DNA from: Pseudoalteromonas haloplanktis ATCC 14393
GTDB taxonomy: Bacteria; Pseudomonadota; Gammaproteobacteria; Enterobacterales; Alteromonadaceae
Assembly: GCF_000238355.1 (NCBI RefSeq)
Contig: NZ_AHCA01000017.1
Span: forward strand, 1 to 56,270
Length of the DNA: 56,270 bases
Direction: 5' to 3'
The translations under genes were made by a program, and so were the position numbers. Positions within the stretch are counted from its first letter, which is position 1. Every line of letters starts with the position of its first letter. Below are positions 25,994 through 35,390 of the stretch, one piece after another. The notes under the pieces are model-generated. The model made no database searches, was not told where the DNA came from, and worked only from the letters and a program-made list of their open reading frames with translations.

Positions 25994-28909
25994 TTAAAAT
26001 GCAACAGTTCCGCGAATTTCATACTCGCCTGGGAGCAGTACTTCGCTTTCTGAGACCGCTATTGAGCGATTACGGATCACAGCTATGTCTTCGATTTTTG
26101 GTAAAACTAATCTAGCCTCTGTATTCTTAGGGACGGTTAAAGACATGATGAGTTGCCCATCAGTGATAGCCCAACTAACAGCTATATCGCCATACGGGGT
26201 GGGATGGCTACCATTCACCGTAGACAGCTTGTCAGTAAACTGCGGCTCAACTTTAAAATGTTTAAAGCCAGGCTGAGTTTGTTCAATACCTAGCATTCCA
26301 CGATAAAACCAACTAGCAATAGCGCCGTAAGCATAGTGATTAAGCGAATTCATTTTCTCACCATTAAAACCAGTTTCTAGCGAGTAAGAATCCCAACGCT
26401 CCCAGGTGGTAGTAGCGCCGTTTTTTATCGAATAAAACCATGATGGATAGCTTTCTTTAAATAAAATCTCGTACATGAGATCGCTATGACCAAATTTTTG
26501 TAATACTGGCGCTAATAGTGGCGTACCTAAGAATCCAGTGCGTAAATGACGATCGCTTTTTTCAATTAAAGTAACCAACTGTTCAACCGCTTGATTTTGT
26601 TCTTCAACAGCAAACAGATCAAAAGCGAGGGGCAGCAAATAACTGGTTTGTGTGGTTTTAGGTGATATTTTTTTTGTTGGGCCTTGTCTTTCACTGCCAT
26701 TATTGTAGATCGGCGGTTTGATAATATTGGTGCGAAGTAACAAGTTTTCATCAAAGAAGTAATCTCGAAACTTGCGTTTAATATTATTGAACAAAACCTC
26801 ATATTGATCAGCATCAGTGTGGTAACCTAGAATGCGAGCCGTTTTAGCAACAATATCTGCTGAATAGGCGTAATAAGCCGTTGCAATTAAATCTCTGTGA
26901 GTGTCGCCACCATTATTACCATCACTGGTGAAAGGTTGTAGCCAGTCTCCATGGCTACTCATGGTAGAAATATGCTGATAACTGTTAAATGTATGATAAC
27001 CCAACCAACGTTTCATCATGATGTAGTTTTCTGCAAGAATGGTTTTGTCGCCAGTAAACTGATAAAGCTCCCAAGGCACAATAGTAGCAGCATCTCCCCA
27101 TGCAGAACCTGTCAAACTAGTTAAGAAATTACGAAAAGGTACAAAGTTTGGCACCATGCCATCGATACTTTGCTCTTCACGAACACTTTCAAGCCAAGCA
27201 GCCCAAAAACCATAAACGTCTGCTTTATACATTGATGTCTGAGCAAAAACTTGCGCATCACCAGTCCAACCTAAACGTTCATCCCGCTGTGGGCAATCGG
27301 TTGGAATATCTAAAAAGTTTCCGCGTAAGCCCCAAGATACATTATCTGAAAGCTGGTTTAGATCAGCGTTAGTGCTAGTGAAATTATCATAAACCTCAAA
27401 ATCGGAATGCAATACTTTCCCTTTCACCCAATCAAGCGTAGGTGTGGAAGCTTGGTCATAACCAGATAATTCAACAAATTGATAGCCATGAAAGGTAAAG
27501 GTTGGTTGATAACGGACCACCCCCGTTTTGTTTGGAGTATAGAGATCGGTAGCTTTTGCAGAACGTAAGTTCGTTACGGCAAACTCACCTTTATCAATAG
27601 CTTCTGCAAAACGTAATTTGACTTGCTGATTTTTAATGACAGGAATATTGATTTCTGGCACTCCCACCATATTTTGCCCCATATCAAAAATTGTTATGCC
27701 ATTTTTCTGGCTAACAATCTTTACTGCTGGAATAGTTAACGTTTCACGAACCGTAGAATGACGCTTAGGCTTCAATAACACATGTTGTTCAAGTGGTTCC
27801 GTAATAACCTTTTGCCATTTATCTGCATCTTGATTTTTATCAAAGTCAGCGCTGTGCCAATTAGTTAGTTCAAAATTAGCATCATAAATTTCCCCATCAT
27901 AATTACTCGCTTCGCGAATTGGGCCTTGGTCAGTCGATTGCCAATCTTTATTTGATGCAACGATTTGCTGAGTGCCATCTGTAAATGTGACTTCTAATTG
28001 CGCCAATAAGCGCATAGGTAACATATACTGCTGCTCTGTTGGGTGGAATATTCTTCCGCTGTGCCAACCTTCAGCAACAATTGCAGCTAATGTATTTTCA
28101 CCTATTTTTAAATGTGATGTCACATCATAAGTGAGTGTTTCGATACGTTTGTGATAAGGAGTCCAACCGGGAGTCATCACATCATTACTAATGGCTTTAC
28201 CATTTATAAAAGGTTTAAATACACCTTTTGATGTGATGTATAACCGTGCTTGATAGATGTCTTTATCTAAACTAAAACCCTTGCGTAAGTAGTGTGGTCG
28301 GTAGTATTTATTATTAGGTGCGGGGAAACGCCCACCTTTGACGGTTCGATTAAACACACTATCTTCATCAAACTCATTAGCATCTGGATGGCCTATCCAT
28401 TTTGCTTGCCAGTCATCATTATTCAATAGACCTATTTCAAGGTGGTTAACCTCACTCCATTTAGAAGCTTGATCATTTTCATCCCACATTTTTACCCGCC
28501 AATAAACCTTTTGACGAGACAATAACTTTTTACCTTGATAGCTTATCCAAGCGCTATTGTCTGAGACAACCTTTTCGCTATCCCAAATAACTTGGGTATC
28601 AAGAAATTTAGCTGAAGTCGCAACCTGAATTTGATAAGCAGATTGAAACTGAGCTTTGCCGTACTGGGGGATTTTCCAACTAAAACGTGGCCGTTGTTCA
28701 TAATAACCAAGTGGATTGACAAACCCTTCCCCCACTTTTAACTGTATCGGAGCAGCTACTTGCGCTACAACTTTGCTAGATTCTGATTCAGTAGAGTGCT
28801 GATTGTGTTCTGCACAACCTGCTAAAAATATAAAAACAGAAAATAGACTTACATGAACTTTATTTGCCCTATTAACAAAACTACTTAATGATCTTATCAA
28901 TTTACTCAT
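25994..28909 (-). CDS. alpha-L-rhamnosidase, GH78 lipoprotein (1)
   Basis: 971 aa. AGAGGA precedes the ATG. Lipoprotein signal with LAGC near residue 32. N-terminal beta domains: an Fn3-like part with PRFSWKIP, then FKPFINGKAISNDVMTPGWT typical of the rhamnosidase N-domain. The alpha/alpha-barrel starts near residue 500 with DIPTDCPQRDERLGWTGDAQ, which holds the catalytic acid region, and GATTTWERWDSY follows. A C-terminal sandwich contains NGSHPTPYGDIAVSW. The enzyme releases terminal alpha-L-rhamnose from ulvan oligosaccharides after desulfation and removal of the unsaturated uronate. It is the last gene of a four-gene operon (GH78, PL40-like, unknown lipoprotein, GH78). Confidence 0.93.
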   Translation of the reverse strand: MSKLIRSLSSFVNRANKVHVSLFSVFIFLAGCAEHNQHSTESESSKVVAQVAAPIQLKVGEGFVNPLGYYEQRPRFSWKIPQYGKAQFQSAYQIQVATSAKFLDTQVIWDSEKVVSDNSAWISYQGKKLLSRQKVYWRVKMWDENDQASKWSEVNHLEIGLLNNDDWQAKWIGHPDANEFDEDSVFNRTVKGGRFPAPNNKYYRPHYLRKGFSLDKDIYQARLYITSKGVFKPFINGKAISNDVMTPGWTPYHKRIETLTYDVTSHLKIGENTLAAIVAEGWHSGRIFHPTEQQYMLPMRLLAQLEVTFTDGTQQIVASNKDWQSTDQGPIREASNYDGEIYDANFELTNWHSADFDKNQDADKWQKVITEPLEQHVLLKPKRHSTVRETLTIPAVKIVSQKNGITIFDMGQNMVGVPEINIPVIKNQQVKLRFAEAIDKGEFAVTNLRSAKATDLYTPNKTGVVRYQPTFTFHGYQFVELSGYDQASTPTLDWVKGKVLHSDFEVYDNFTSTNADLNQLSDNVSWGLRGNFLDIPTDCPQRDERLGWTGDAQVFAQTSMYKADVYGFWAAWLESVREEQSIDGMVPNFVPFRNFLTSLTGSAWGDAATIVPWELYQFTGDKTILAENYIMMKRWLGYHTFNSYQHISTMSSHGDWLQPFTSDGNNGGDTHRDLIATAYYAYSADIVAKTARILGYHTDADQYEVLFNNIKRKFRDYFFDENLLLRTNIIKPPIYNNGSERQGPTKKISPKTTQTSYLLPLAFDLFAVEEQNQAVEQLVTLIEKSDRHLRTGFLGTPLLAPVLQKFGHSDLMYEILFKESYPSWFYSIKNGATTTWERWDSYSLETGFNGEKMNSLNHYAYGAIASWFYRGMLGIEQTQPGFKHFKVEPQFTDKLSTVNGSHPTPYGDIAVSWAITDGQLIMSLTVPKNTEARLVLPKIEDIAVIRNRSIAVSESEVLLPGEYEIRGTVAF

Positions 28910-28957
28910 GGTGATATTCCTCTAAGATACGTTATATAAGCATTACTTTATAAGTGC

Positions 28958-29818
28958 TTATCGCATTGTTACACCGGTAGTAAAAAGCATAATGTCATCT
29001 GTTACTTCGCTACGACCAACATATATCCCCCAGCGGAAGCCTATTTCTTCTGTACGTGGCCATTGGCCATTACCAACTTTATTGCCATCAATATAAACTT
29101 CGTAATCTATACCGTTATCCCTTACTCGCACATCAAAGCCTTTACCATTCATATTTTTAGCTACTATGTACTTGTTATTTCCTATCTCAGGCTGCTCTTT
29201 TCGCGGTACATACCAAATATTTCCGTGTTCATCTAAGCGGATCATCACAGACCAGTGGTCGACATTATTTCCTTTAGCTTGAAATATTGAGCACATGTGC
29301 GGTAGTGCACATCCAGCTGACTTTATAATAGTGAAACGCCCTTCCCACTCTCTCCATACGCCGTCTTGTGGCGCCCACTTATCGGTCACGCTAAAGCTTT
29401 CTATGCGTGCTGCATTTTCACGTTGATTTCGAAGATTTTCTTCATCTTTAAATAAGCGGAAAACTTGTGTATTACCGTCTTCTTGGTACCAACGAGTCCA
29501 ACGTTCGAACTCATTACGACGAATTGACGCATGGCCAACAGTATGAATCGCTAAATTGTCTTGGATGATTGGGTTATTCGCATAAGGACCAACTTCAACA
29601 AGAGCGTTATTTACATCAATTTTAGAGCCTTTAAACCCCTTATTAGTATTAGTGTGATGTGGTCTTAACGCGTCACTGTCTTTTACTTCTTGCCACAGAG
29701 GATCTGTGCCTGTTTGAACATAAAGTGTCGACTCAGCTTGAGGACTAGCTTGTTTAGAACTACAAGCAGATAGTGTGCAAACTAACGATAAGGATAATAA
29801 TGCTGTACGGATAACCAT
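28958..29818 (-). CDS. lipoprotein of unassigned family, possibly a jelly-roll lyase
   Basis: 286 aa with AAAGGAAA before the ATG and a lipoprotein signal ending LSAC (Cys19). The rest is predicted all-beta with many aromatic and charged residues: ASIRRNEFERWTRWYQEDG, GVWREWEGRFTIIKSAG, HWSVMIRLDEHGNIWYVPRK, EVYIDGNKVGNGQWPRTEEI and FRWGIYVG. Buried Arg/His/Tyr strands and the final xxWGIYxG strand resemble concanavalin-like polysaccharide lyases (PL7, PL20, PL28 type). PL28 contains ulvan lyases, but I cannot confirm membership. It lies between a PL40-like lyase and a rhamnosidase with gaps of 64 and 48 bp, so a role in cutting or binding ulvan is likely. Family assignment is open. Confidence 0.6.
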   Translation of the reverse strand: MVIRTALLSLSLVCTLSACSSKQASPQAESTLYVQTGTDPLWQEVKDSDALRPHHTNTNKGFKGSKIDVNNALVEVGPYANNPIIQDNLAIHTVGHASIRRNEFERWTRWYQEDGNTQVFRLFKDEENLRNQRENAARIESFSVTDKWAPQDGVWREWEGRFTIIKSAGCALPHMCSIFQAKGNNVDHWSVMIRLDEHGNIWYVPRKEQPEIGNNKYIVAKNMNGKGFDVRVRDNGIDYEVYIDGNKVGNGQWPRTEEIGFRWGIYVGRSEVTDDIMLFTTGVTMR

Positions 29819-29882
29819 GTTTAATTTCCTTTATTATTTTTAAAGCAAGACCTACCACAATTAGGCATCCTGCTTTTACCAG

Positions 29883-32402
29883 TTAATACGTTTTGTATGC
29901 TGATGAACTCGTACTCTCGACTTTCAGTAACGAGTCTCGAAAACTCAATTGCGTACCTGAACCAATATAGAGATCGGTCAACTTATTATTTTTGAGTGTA
30001 ATAATCCCAAAGGAGCCGATGAATGATATGCCAAGTTCTTTATTTTCATAATGTTGGCTACTATTTTCTTGGATCAAAATGTATTGAGTCACATTTGAAA
30101 TGCCCACTTTAGAGACTACTTTGACTCCCTTAAATACATCGTTATGCATCAGACGAGAAGTAGATTGAATAGCAGGCTGCTCAACCCCTTGATACGATTC
30201 AAACGTTAATACAAACGGGTTAAGCCAAGCATCTCCTTCATGACGTAACACCATCATTGGTATCTCGTGCTTATTATAAGGTGGGTCTTCACTTTTAATT
30301 TTAGGGGCTATCGCTGTAGACAATGCCAGCTCCAAACCCGCCACAATAGTGCTTTGCATCATAACGGGTGAATTTAGGAACTTATGTGCGGTAAAGGTTG
30401 CAGTAAGAGTTTTAGCTGTTTTCGAAGAGGTATTCACATTTTTTAAGAAATGCCATCCTGGGTGAACAAAATTCCGGTCATGCGTCCACTTATCGATCAT
30501 TGACGGGTCAAAAGGTTGAAAACGATTTTTATCAGAATGAAACTTAATCGTTTGCCCATCAGTGGCTACATCAAGCGAATCGCCAAGGTTACGATATAAA
30601 TAATCATGATATTGATTTTCAACCTCTGATCTTGCTCTAAAAATATCGAGGTAATAACCAAGCTGGTCACTTAACCGTATAACCGCGGTAGTTCGCTGAT
30701 GGTATGCCGGTTTTACTAAATTATATTCATCATAAAAACGAGTCGTTATAAAAGAGTACTTATCGCTAATTGGGTTTGCATTAATTTCTGGCTCCATAAC
30801 AACTTTTTCAACGGGGTTTGTTGCCAATTGTAGCCATCCACCTTTTGAAGCTGATGCACCATTACTAATAACTGTATTATGGCCTGCAAATAAGCGATTA
30901 TAATTTTGATGAACATTTGTAGGGTAACCGCCTTTTCCAGATTCTAAACCTAATACGTGCCCTTGCCCATACAACTCCATATCAATTCCTGACGCATGGC
31001 CATGCACATAACTACCGCCACCAATAGTTGCCATAAGGCTATTTTTAACAGGGTCGTCAGAGGATAAATTTCGTTGAATGAAAAGCCCTGCAAATGGAAT
31101 ATGAACCGTGTTATATACATTTAAAGGTGTGTCAATTTTCTGCTCCCCCAAGTCAGTTTCTGGCCACAATAGCGCTAAAGGCGCAAAGTATGGCTTTGCT
31201 GAGGTATGTCTGGGTAACAGTGTTGAGCGATCATATTGGCCTGTCTTAATTAACTGCTTTAGCCTGCTAGCAAACTTAGCGATTAATGCTTTGTTGTTAT
31301 TCAAAACAGCTGACTTATATGCCAATTCATATTCAAAATAGTTATCTTGATGACTGCGATGACTATCTCCGAATGCCGGATAATCACCATTTGGAAAGCG
31401 TAATTGCTCATAGGTTAATAATGCACTGGAAATATTAGGGTACTTATTTCCAAGCTGTAATGAAGGCTCAATCCGGTCAATTAAGTTCATTAAATATAAG
31501 CTAAAATAGCCAACATGCATCGCATAGCCTAGAGACTCAGGCCATATATCTCCTGCCTTTACATAATTTTTTGCTACTTTTGCTAAAGAGTCTTGATGGG
31601 CTGTATCTAGGGTAAGGTAATGTTCAAGGTAGTGTTGGCGCAGATGCTCATCATCAATTGCTAACGCGTTATGCACTAAACTCGATGACTCCAAAATAGG
31701 CCAGTTATTATCAATAAGACCAGAATCAAGTGCTAACTGCGCATAAGTGGTAAACACATGCTGTGCTGCACTGAAATCAAATACAGTAAACTTGTTTTGA
31801 TGTGCATCATAAACTTTTCCACCTTTCTTTAGGTAATTATAAACAAAGTCATATATAAGTGGGATTTGAGCTGCGTAGATCCGGGATTCTAGAAGGTGGT
31901 TTTTTGGTATGATCCAGCCTCGATTGTTTAAATGCACCGGCTGTATACCAATCTCTGTACTATTTAACCCTTGTACAACGGTGTATAAAATATCTGCTGC
32001 GCAGTGTGCATATTTATCTTCACCAATTAAAGCATACATAACCCCGCAATCAATGGCCGCTTGTAGGCTTAACTGTAATGGATTGCGAAGTTCGTTATTG
32101 CCTACATTTTTTTGCACGATAAACGCAGGAAATTTATTAGTTTTTTCTTGCCAGGATAATGGCAGCCTTTTTATATTCTCAACGCGCTCATCAACACTTG
32201 TCGGAACAAAATCATCAGCCCGTTTTTTTAAAGCTAAGAAGCGCTCTTTAGCCCATTGTTCAGTCTCTATTTTTTTCAAAACAATGGGCTTTTCTTTGGC
32301 TGTTAGCCAAATTAAAGGACGCTCAGTAGCAAGTAACTTAGTGCTGTAAAGGCTAGTCACTAATGAACCTAGCACTAAGTATAGACACCTGATTTTGTTC
32401 AC
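29883..32402 (-). CDS. heparinase II/III-type lyase, PL40-like ulvan lyase (paralogue 2)
   Basis: 839 aa from a GTG at 32402, 12 bp after the preceding GH78 stop, so it is translationally coupled. Signal peptide to about residue 25 (LLATE). The whole protein is collinear with the 854-aa protein at 21.8 kb: TERPLIWLTAKEKPIVLKKI, SSLVHNALAIDD, GDIWPESLGYAMHVGYFSLY and YVHGHASGIDMELYGQGH (His467, His469) with NRLFAGHNTVISNGASAS. The two copies have diverged clearly and lie in different operons, which suggests different fragment preferences (for example glucuronate versus iduronate, or sulfated versus bare). Same family reasoning as for paralogue 1. Confidence 0.75.
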   Translation of the reverse strand: MNKIRCLYLVLGSLVTSLYSTKLLATERPLIWLTAKEKPIVLKKIETEQWAKERFLALKKRADDFVPTSVDERVENIKRLPLSWQEKTNKFPAFIVQKNVGNNELRNPLQLSLQAAIDCGVMYALIGEDKYAHCAADILYTVVQGLNSTEIGIQPVHLNNRGWIIPKNHLLESRIYAAQIPLIYDFVYNYLKKGGKVYDAHQNKFTVFDFSAAQHVFTTYAQLALDSGLIDNNWPILESSSLVHNALAIDDEHLRQHYLEHYLTLDTAHQDSLAKVAKNYVKAGDIWPESLGYAMHVGYFSLYLMNLIDRIEPSLQLGNKYPNISSALLTYEQLRFPNGDYPAFGDSHRSHQDNYFEYELAYKSAVLNNNKALIAKFASRLKQLIKTGQYDRSTLLPRHTSAKPYFAPLALLWPETDLGEQKIDTPLNVYNTVHIPFAGLFIQRNLSSDDPVKNSLMATIGGGSYVHGHASGIDMELYGQGHVLGLESGKGGYPTNVHQNYNRLFAGHNTVISNGASASKGGWLQLATNPVEKVVMEPEINANPISDKYSFITTRFYDEYNLVKPAYHQRTTAVIRLSDQLGYYLDIFRARSEVENQYHDYLYRNLGDSLDVATDGQTIKFHSDKNRFQPFDPSMIDKWTHDRNFVHPGWHFLKNVNTSSKTAKTLTATFTAHKFLNSPVMMQSTIVAGLELALSTAIAPKIKSEDPPYNKHEIPMMVLRHEGDAWLNPFVLTFESYQGVEQPAIQSTSRLMHNDVFKGVKVVSKVGISNVTQYILIQENSSQHYENKELGISFIGSFGIITLKNNKLTDLYIGSGTQLSFRDSLLKVESTSSSAYKTY

Positions 32403-32414
32403 AAGTGTGCTCTA

Positions 32415-35246
32415 TTAAATAGGCTTAATATATCTTTGAAATTCAAACGAATACTTACCAGCTTGGTATAGTTTTTTACGCGTATTAGGGATTGTTACGT
32501 AAGCACTGGTATTACTAGGAATTTCAATATCCCATTTGATGACACCGTCTTTTTGAGTCCATTTACTTTTAATTTTTCCATAACCAGTTTGGTAACTGAC
32601 GTCGACCCATTCTAAGTCTTTAGGAAATACAGGGCGAAGTTCAAACTCCTGAAAGCCAGCATTATCATCTAATGGTCGGATCCCACCAAGCCCTTCATAG
32701 AACCACCCATCATAACCACTGTGAAATGGGTGGTTTAATGAACGACCAGGGGCGTTTCTACGTTCGGGATCAAGATCTGGGTCTAAAACCCCTTTTCGCT
32801 CCCAAAGGGTTGTCGCGTTAAGTTTTTCAAATTGAAATGAGTAGCCAGGGTAACCATCTGCAGTAAAAATATTAAAAGCAGTGTCCGCATAACCGTAATC
32901 GCTTAATGCTAAATATAAATAGGTTTGACCAAGTGCACCTACAGAGCCATGACCACCCCACGTCTCGACCACATCTTTATTTAAAGCAGTTGCGATTGAT
33001 TGGCGTAAATCAACTGGCGCAATCCCAAAGCGTAGTGCCATTGCATCGGCGGTTTGACTACCATAATGTCCGGTCTGCGGGTTATAAAACTCTTTGTTGA
33101 ACTGCGCACTGATTGCTTGGAATAAGTCATTAAATTGTTGTGATTTATCTGCCTCATTGAGTAAAGCAGCTATTTTACTCATTAGATCGGCGCCATGAGC
33201 AAGTAAAGCTGAACTCGTAATTGTTGGCGAAGTGTGCTGTGGATTACAGCGTTTTCGACCCATACCCGGTTTTAAAACGGGATCACACCAATCACCGTAG
33301 CCTATACGTAATAAGCCATTATCTAATTTACTTTCGGCTAACTGCATATACTCCAGTAAACTATCGAATTGTCTCTGTAGTACTTGTAAGTCACCGTGAT
33401 GACGATAATGTTCCCAAGCAATAATTATCTCAGCAACGGCCCAATCAAAATTGCCACCGTGTGTACGCTTACCTGGAACCACGGCAGGGGCTTGGAATGT
33501 CGCCGTACTAAAGTCACCTAAATACTTTTGCCAAAAGTTGTCCATATTATAATTATAGTTACCAGTGATAAGCGCAGCATGTGCATCACCAGTCCAGCCC
33601 GCACGCTCTCTGATAGGGCAATCCATTGGTACAGCCATTAAATTACTTTCATAACTCCATAACGCCATATCATGAATGCGGTTAATTAAATCATTAGAGC
33701 TTTTAAAAGTCCCCGCAATTTCAACATCACTTCTTACTAAATGCGCTTTAATGGCATCAATAGCAGGTGCTTGTTTAAGTCCTGTTATTTCTAAATAACG
33801 AAAGCCATGCCAAGAAAATTCAGGTGTCCACGTTGATGCATCATTACCAGAAGCAATATAACCATCCACTTGCTTTAATAGTGGTGCTCCACCGCCTGTT
33901 TTTTGACTAATGTTACCATCTATATCAGCCCATTCAGCATAACGAAGATACACTGAACTTCCCTTTTCTAAATTCAACTTATCAAGATTTAGAGTAGGTA
34001 CACCAGTAAAGTTCTGTCCAAAATCCAATACCCAGACACCTGGTTTAGGTTGATATATTTTTTGTACAGTCATTTCTTTTACAGCCCGAATAGGCGGTAA
34101 TAATTGTGGCTCTAGTTTTTCTGTAGGCCACTGGCTAAGTACTTCTACAGGCTGCCAGTTGTCAAGATTACTCGTGTTGCGATTCCAATCAGACAGCATT
34201 TTATTAGCATCAAACAATTCACCAGAAAAGATGCCTTCTTTTATTACTGCAGACGGATGACTGAGCCACTGTTGATTTGAAGTGATTAATTGCGTAGAGC
34301 CATCATCAAATGCTAACTCTAATTGAGCAATAAATTTAGGTTGGCCATAAGAAAGAGTTTTCGATGGTTTATCTTCTGAACCATCAGGATTTTTCCATCG
34401 ACTAAATGCAATGTTTTCATCATACCAGCCACTTCCTAAGTGAACGGCAATAGTGTTTTCACCCGGTAAAAGAAAATTAGACACTTCATCAGTGTTGTAA
34501 AGAATACGCTTATCAAAATCAGTTTGTCCTGGGTCCATAATACGATCTGAAACCCTCTGCCCATTAAGATACACTTCGTAATACCCACCGGCAGTACTGT
34601 GAAGCTTAGCTTTAACTATTTTTTTACCACTTTCAGCTTTAAAAGTATGGCGAAATAAACTGGCTGTAGGTTGTACTTTAACTTGTTCAATAACCAGCTC
34701 TTGGGTTTTAGTTTTATCCTTGGTTAAAGTTGATAAATCTTCAGGGTTAAGACCAGTTGCATAGAGCGCCCACTGTTCTACACTCGGTGTAACAGGTGTA
34801 ATCTCTTGTTTTTCAACTTGTAGCCACTTAGCTTGCCAATCATCTTTGGTTAACAATCCCATTTCCCATGAGCTAATACGACTCCACTCACTCATTTGTT
34901 CTGATTGCCAAACGCGTACCCGCCAAAAGGCAGTATCATTTGCTTCAAGTACAGTGCCTTGATATGCAATATTTAACGATTGTTTTGCTTTGACCTTACC
35001 ACTATCCCATAGCAATAAATCAGGTTGATCAAATGATTGGGTCTGGCTAACTTGAATTTGATAGTGAGATTGACTTTCTACATTAGAGTGCCAAGAAAGT
35101 TTAGGGTTTGGATTATGGACGTTTAGAGGGTTTAGATTCCCTTCAACCAATAAGTTATTGGGTTGAATAATTACATTATCTTGCGTGTTTTTATAACTAC
35201 AAGCAGATAAAAAGATAAAAAAAAATAAAAATATAACGTTTTTCAT
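32415..35246 (-). CDS. alpha-L-rhamnosidase, GH78 lipoprotein (2)
   Basis: About 943 aa from the ATG at 35246. The longer frame to a TTG at 35279 is rejected because MKNVIFLFFFIFLSAC gives a clean lipoprotein signal. N-terminal Fn3-like and jelly-roll domains (NPKLSWHSNVESQSHYQIQV, YYEVYLNGQRVSDRIMDPGQ), then the alpha/alpha-barrel with AVPMDCPIRERAGWTGDAHA and NATTLWERKG. The C-terminal sandwich holds YQTGYGKIKSKW. It is only distantly similar to the GH78 at 26 kb, so the two probably act on different rhamnosides (for example sulfated or xylose-linked). It is the first gene of the four-gene operon. A stem-loop at 35300-35329 lies in the 144-bp gap between GH105 and this gene. Confidence 0.92.
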   Translation of the reverse strand: MKNVIFLFFFIFLSACSYKNTQDNVIIQPNNLLVEGNLNPLNVHNPNPKLSWHSNVESQSHYQIQVSQTQSFDQPDLLLWDSGKVKAKQSLNIAYQGTVLEANDTAFWRVRVWQSEQMSEWSRISSWEMGLLTKDDWQAKWLQVEKQEITPVTPSVEQWALYATGLNPEDLSTLTKDKTKTQELVIEQVKVQPTASLFRHTFKAESGKKIVKAKLHSTAGGYYEVYLNGQRVSDRIMDPGQTDFDKRILYNTDEVSNFLLPGENTIAVHLGSGWYDENIAFSRWKNPDGSEDKPSKTLSYGQPKFIAQLELAFDDGSTQLITSNQQWLSHPSAVIKEGIFSGELFDANKMLSDWNRNTSNLDNWQPVEVLSQWPTEKLEPQLLPPIRAVKEMTVQKIYQPKPGVWVLDFGQNFTGVPTLNLDKLNLEKGSSVYLRYAEWADIDGNISQKTGGGAPLLKQVDGYIASGNDASTWTPEFSWHGFRYLEITGLKQAPAIDAIKAHLVRSDVEIAGTFKSSNDLINRIHDMALWSYESNLMAVPMDCPIRERAGWTGDAHAALITGNYNYNMDNFWQKYLGDFSTATFQAPAVVPGKRTHGGNFDWAVAEIIIAWEHYRHHGDLQVLQRQFDSLLEYMQLAESKLDNGLLRIGYGDWCDPVLKPGMGRKRCNPQHTSPTITSSALLAHGADLMSKIAALLNEADKSQQFNDLFQAISAQFNKEFYNPQTGHYGSQTADAMALRFGIAPVDLRQSIATALNKDVVETWGGHGSVGALGQTYLYLALSDYGYADTAFNIFTADGYPGYSFQFEKLNATTLWERKGVLDPDLDPERRNAPGRSLNHPFHSGYDGWFYEGLGGIRPLDDNAGFQEFELRPVFPKDLEWVDVSYQTGYGKIKSKWTQKDGVIKWDIEIPSNTSAYVTIPNTRKKLYQAGKYSFEFQRYIKPI

Positions 35247-35299
35247 GATAGTTCTCACATTTATGCGAATACGACACAATAAAACCCTACCGCCGAAAA

Positions 35300-35329
35300 A
35301 TTCCTATTAACATTACAGTTAATAGGAAT
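35300..35329 (-). terminator. 12-bp stem-loop after GH105
   Basis: ATTCCTATTAAC (35300-35311) pairs exactly with 35318-35329. On the minus strand it sits after the GH105 stop and before the GH78 operon, and separates the two units; T stretches follow weakly. Confidence 0.55.
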
Positions 35330-35390
35330 AAGCTTTCAAAACCTCTATTGAGGAAAAAGTAAGGGAGTTACTTGAAAATTTTAAAGGCTG

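Noticed and set aside
31909..32349. 146-codon plus-strand frame opposite the PL40-like gene
   Set aside because: It lies fully antisense to a well-supported gene and its sequence has no domain features.
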